Shown here in pieces: positions 6,527-8,516 of a stretch of DNA of 8,516 bases. This DNA is from Candidatus Sulfopaludibacter sp. SbA3 (GTDB taxonomy: Bacteria > Acidobacteriota > Terriglobia > 2-12-FULL-54-10), in contig CAMBEY010000118.1 of the NCBI GenBank assembly GCA_945865705.1, positions 1 to 8,516 of the forward strand, read 5' to 3'. The notes below the pieces were generated by a model. The model saw only the letters and a program-made list of their open reading frames with translations, had not been told where the DNA came from and made no database searches. The position numbers and the translations under genes were made by a program. Position 1 is the stretch's first letter. The number at the start of each line of letters is the position of its first letter.

Positions 6527-6556
6527 TTGACAAGTCAAATCCAACTCCGCTAGATT
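6527..6556 (+). promoter_or_regulatory. Candidate sigma-70-type promoter for dprA-topA
   Basis: A perfect -35 TTGACA (6527-6532) is followed after 18 bases by TAGATT (6551-6556, 4 of 6 matches to TATAAT). The -35 lies inside a small palindrome (TTGAC-AA-GTCAA, 6527-6538), which could also bind a regulator. Transcription would begin at about 6562-6566, essentially at the TTG that opens the dprA frame. Confidence 0.5.
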
Positions 6557-6565
6557 CAGTTCGTT

Positions 6566-7768
6566 TTGTCAAAAGATTCTCAACAGCCTGTTCCTGTGAG
6601 CATTCCCAGCCGCGACGCGGCAGAGGAAGAGCTCGTTTCCTTGTTGGCCATGCGCTTTGTGCCGGGGCTGGGCAACCGCACGGCGCAGCGGCTGATGAAC
6701 CAGATTGGCTCGGCGGCGGGCGTCTTCCACGCCTCGCCCACGGAGCTGGATGCGCTGGGCTTGCCCGCTCATGTGGTGCGCGCGCTGTGCACAGGTACGT
6801 CGTTTGAGCAGGCGCTGCAAGAAGCCGAGGCGGCGCGGCAGAAGGGCGCGGTGTGCCTGACTTTTCAGGACCCCCGCTACCCCGAGAGGCTGCGCGAGAT
6901 TTTCGATCCGCCGCTGCTGCTCTACGCTATGGGCGATATTTCGCTGCTGGATGCGGACCTCGTCGGCGTGGTCGGGTCGCGCCGCCCGACGGCTTATGGC
7001 CGAGCCATGGCGCTGCGCCTCTCCACCGATCTGGCTGCGCACGGACTAGGCATCATCAGCGGCTTGGCGCGCGGCATCGATGCCGCCGCGCATCAGGGCG
7101 CGCTCGACGCCAACGGCAAGACGATTGCCGTGATGGGCTCGGGCATTGATGTGGTCTATCCCGCGGAGAACAAGAAACTCTACGAGGCGATTGCCGCGAA
7201 GGGATTGCTGCTCTCGGAGTTTTCGCTGGGGACGTTCCCCGCGCCCCAGAATTTCCCGATCCGCAATCGCATCATCAGCGGATTGTCTGCGGGCGTTTTG
7301 GTGGTCGAAGCAGCCGAGCACTCCGGCTCGCTGATCACGGCGCGGCTGGCGATGGAGCAGAATCGCGAAGTGTTTGCGGTGCCCGGATCGGTTACCAACA
7401 AGAATAGTTGGGGACCGCATCTGCTCATCAAACAGGGTGCGAAACTGGTGCAGGACTGGCAGGATGTGCTGGAGGATCTGCCGTCGCAGGTGCGTATGCG
7501 CCTGCTCGAAAGCTCATCGCAAAACGGGCTGGAAAAGAATTTTGCATCTCCCGCCGCCAGCCGCGCATCTCTATTTGCGGAATCTCTTTCGGAAACAGAG
7601 CGCGGAATTTATGACTTGCTGAAAGTGGAAGAGGCGGTCCATATTGATGAAGTCCTGACCGCGCTGCCAAACCTTTCCTCATCGGAAGTGCTGGCCAGCC
7701 TGCTGGAGCTGGAATTCAAGAGCCTGATCCGCCAGTTGCCCGGGAAGAATTTTGTAAAGACGTTCTAA
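6566..7768 (+). CDS. dprA: DNA processing protein DprA (Smf)
   Basis: Binds incoming single-stranded DNA during natural transformation and loads RecA; it is also kept in many bacteria not known to be competent. 400 residues if the TTG at 6566 is used. An N-terminal helical SAM/HhH-like part (about 20-75, VPGLGNRTAQRL) precedes the Rossmann-like DprA core (about 95-305), with VGSRRPT (136-142), ISGLARGIDAAAH (164-176), FPIRNRIISGLS (230-241) and HSGSLITARLA (252-262), all signature motifs. A C-terminal winged helix (about 342-400, ETERGIYDLL...LIRQLPGKNFVKTF) ends the protein. The start is uncertain: TTG 6566 is the first possible one after an in-frame stop at 6551. GTG 6596 would be 10 codons shorter and still keep the whole domain, and neither has a clear Shine-Dalgarno. 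topA follows 55 bases downstream, a common arrangement, so co-transcription is likely. Confidence 0.95.
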   Translation: MSKDSQQPVPVSIPSRDAAEEELVSLLAMRFVPGLGNRTAQRLMNQIGSAAGVFHASPTELDALGLPAHVVRALCTGTSFEQALQEAEAARQKGAVCLTFQDPRYPERLREIFDPPLLLYAMGDISLLDADLVGVVGSRRPTAYGRAMALRLSTDLAAHGLGIISGLARGIDAAAHQGALDANGKTIAVMGSGIDVVYPAENKKLYEAIAAKGLLLSEFSLGTFPAPQNFPIRNRIISGLSAGVLVVEAAEHSGSLITARLAMEQNREVFAVPGSVTNKNSWGPHLLIKQGAKLVQDWQDVLEDLPSQVRMRLLESSSQNGLEKNFASPAASRASLFAESLSETERGIYDLLKVEEAVHIDEVLTALPNLSSSEVLASLLELEFKSLIRQLPGKNFVKTF

Positions 7769-7823
7769 TTGTTGTATTAGTGGAAGTGCCCGTAGATAGG
7801 AAAGGTCCGAGGATCGAATCGAG

Positions 7824-8516
7824 ATGGCAAAAGCAGCGGCAGTGAAATCCACCACGAAGAAGGCGGCGTCAAAAGCGGCGGGGAAACCCTCTGTCCTGAA
7901 GACTTCCGTGGCGGGGGATCCCCCGGAGACGCCCCCCGGGAAGGTCGCCAAGACCCCCAGGAAACCTTCGGGCAAGATACTGGTGGTCGTGGAATCCCCG
8001 GCCAAGGCCAAGACCATCAATAAATATTTGGGAGCAGGCTACGTGGTGAAGGCTTCGCTCGGCCACGTGAAAGATCTTCCGAGCAAGACCCTCGGCGTGG
8101 ATGTCGATAAGAATTTCCAGCCCACCTATGAGCCGCTCGAGTCGCGCGCAAAGGTTCTCACCGAGCTGCGCGCCGCCGCCAAAAACGCCACCGCCATCTA
8201 TCTGGCCGCTGATCCTGACCGCGAAGGCGAGGCCATCTGCCAGCACCTGGCCGAAGAACTATCGACTGGCGTGCCCATTCATCGCGTGCTGTTCAACGAG
8301 ATCACCAAGTCGGCGATTCAGGAGTCCTTCAAGAATCCCGGCGAGATCAATGCCAAGCTGGTGGACGCGCAACAAACGCGCCGCATTCTCGACCGGCTGG
8401 TGGGCTACAAGATCAGCCCGTTGCTATGGGACAAAGTGCGCCGGGGCATCTCCGCGGGCCGCGTGCAGTCCGTGGCCATGCGCTTCATCGTCGAGCGCGA
8501 GCAGGAGATTCGCGCC
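7824..8516 (+). CDS. topA: DNA topoisomerase I (type IA), N-terminal part
   Basis: Relaxes negative supercoils by a transient 5'-phosphotyrosine single-strand break. 231 residues are visible and the gene runs off the window before the active-site Tyr. The TOPRIM domain begins at about 51: KILVVVESPAKAKTI (51-65, with E57 matching E. coli Glu9), LGHVKDLPSK (79-88), YLAADPDREGEAI (126-138, the acidic D130/D132/E134 triad), then FNEITKSAI (157-165), LVDAQQTRRILDRLVGYKISPLLW (179-202) and GISAGRVQSVAMR (208-220), the start of the cleavage-strand domain. Before TOPRIM there is a basic, low-complexity extension of about 48 residues rich in Lys, Ala and Pro, absent from E. coli TopA. The ATG at 7824 is the first in the frame. 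GAGG (7809-7812) lies 11 bases upstream, which is rather far. It lies 55 bases after dprA. Confidence 0.96.
   Translation, partial: MAKAAAVKSTTKKAASKAAGKPSVLKTSVAGDPPETPPGKVAKTPRKPSGKILVVVESPAKAKTINKYLGAGYVVKASLGHVKDLPSKTLGVDVDKNFQPTYEPLESRAKVLTELRAAAKNATAIYLAADPDREGEAICQHLAEELSTGVPIHRVLFNEITKSAIQESFKNPGEINAKLVDAQQTRRILDRLVGYKISPLLWDKVRRGISAGRVQSVAMRFIVEREQEIRA

Larger units (their letters stand above)
6293..6565. other. Intergenic region between divergent amidohydrolase and dprA
   Basis: 273 bases without a convincing gene. It should hold the divergent promoters. What can be seen is the amidohydrolase Shine-Dalgarno (6298-6303), a large imperfect inverted repeat (6372-6434), a 6-bp inverted repeat CACGCC/GGCGTG with an 8-base loop (6494-6499/6508-6513), and a candidate dprA promoter (6527-6556). 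The only minus-strand frame (6322-6525) has a TTG start, no ribosome binding site and no protein-like composition. Confidence 0.7.

Overview
The window looks like ordinary chromosome from a GC-rich, non-enteric bacterium. An Acidobacteriota-like source is my best guess. It rests on gene content (dprA next to topA, an HpnB/CrtQ-like glycosyltransferase, a small stand-alone GAF protein) and on a repeat whose translated forms (PLPLGRGSV / HSLSVAARSE) I recall as frequent intergenic clutter in Solibacter-type genomes. That attribution is from memory, not from a search.

Layout. 1-2040 (+) is the C-terminal two thirds of an RND (AcrB/HAE-1) efflux pump whose start lies outside the window. 2050-2584 is a small GNAT acetyltransferase gene bracketed by near-perfect 24-bp inverted repeats and visibly poorer in GC than its neighbours. 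2598-2996 (-) is a small single-pass membrane protein of unknown function, convergent with the GNAT gene. 3188-4405 (+) is a membrane-associated family 2 glycosyltransferase with a TTG start, and 4535-5092 (+) is a small GAF-domain protein. A bidirectional hairpin terminator (5150-5188) separates it from a convergent amidohydrolase-2 (ACMSD-like) gene, 5231-6292 (-). 6293-6565 is non-coding, with a large imperfect inverted repeat and a good promoter. 6566-7768 (+) is dprA, and 7824 to the window end (+) is the N-terminal part of topA, which carries an unusual Lys/Ala/Pro-rich extension.

How the genes relate. dprA and topA form a widely seen pair for DNA uptake/recombination and supercoiling relaxation, probably co-transcribed. 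The remaining genes look like independent units with their own ribosome binding sites or promoters, and they do not form an obvious pathway. I see no rRNA, tRNA, CRISPR array, integrase or transposase. No complete new multi-gene system is visible. The most unusual structures are the inverted-repeat-bracketed GNAT gene, the 6372-6434 inverted repeat and the TopA N-terminal extension.
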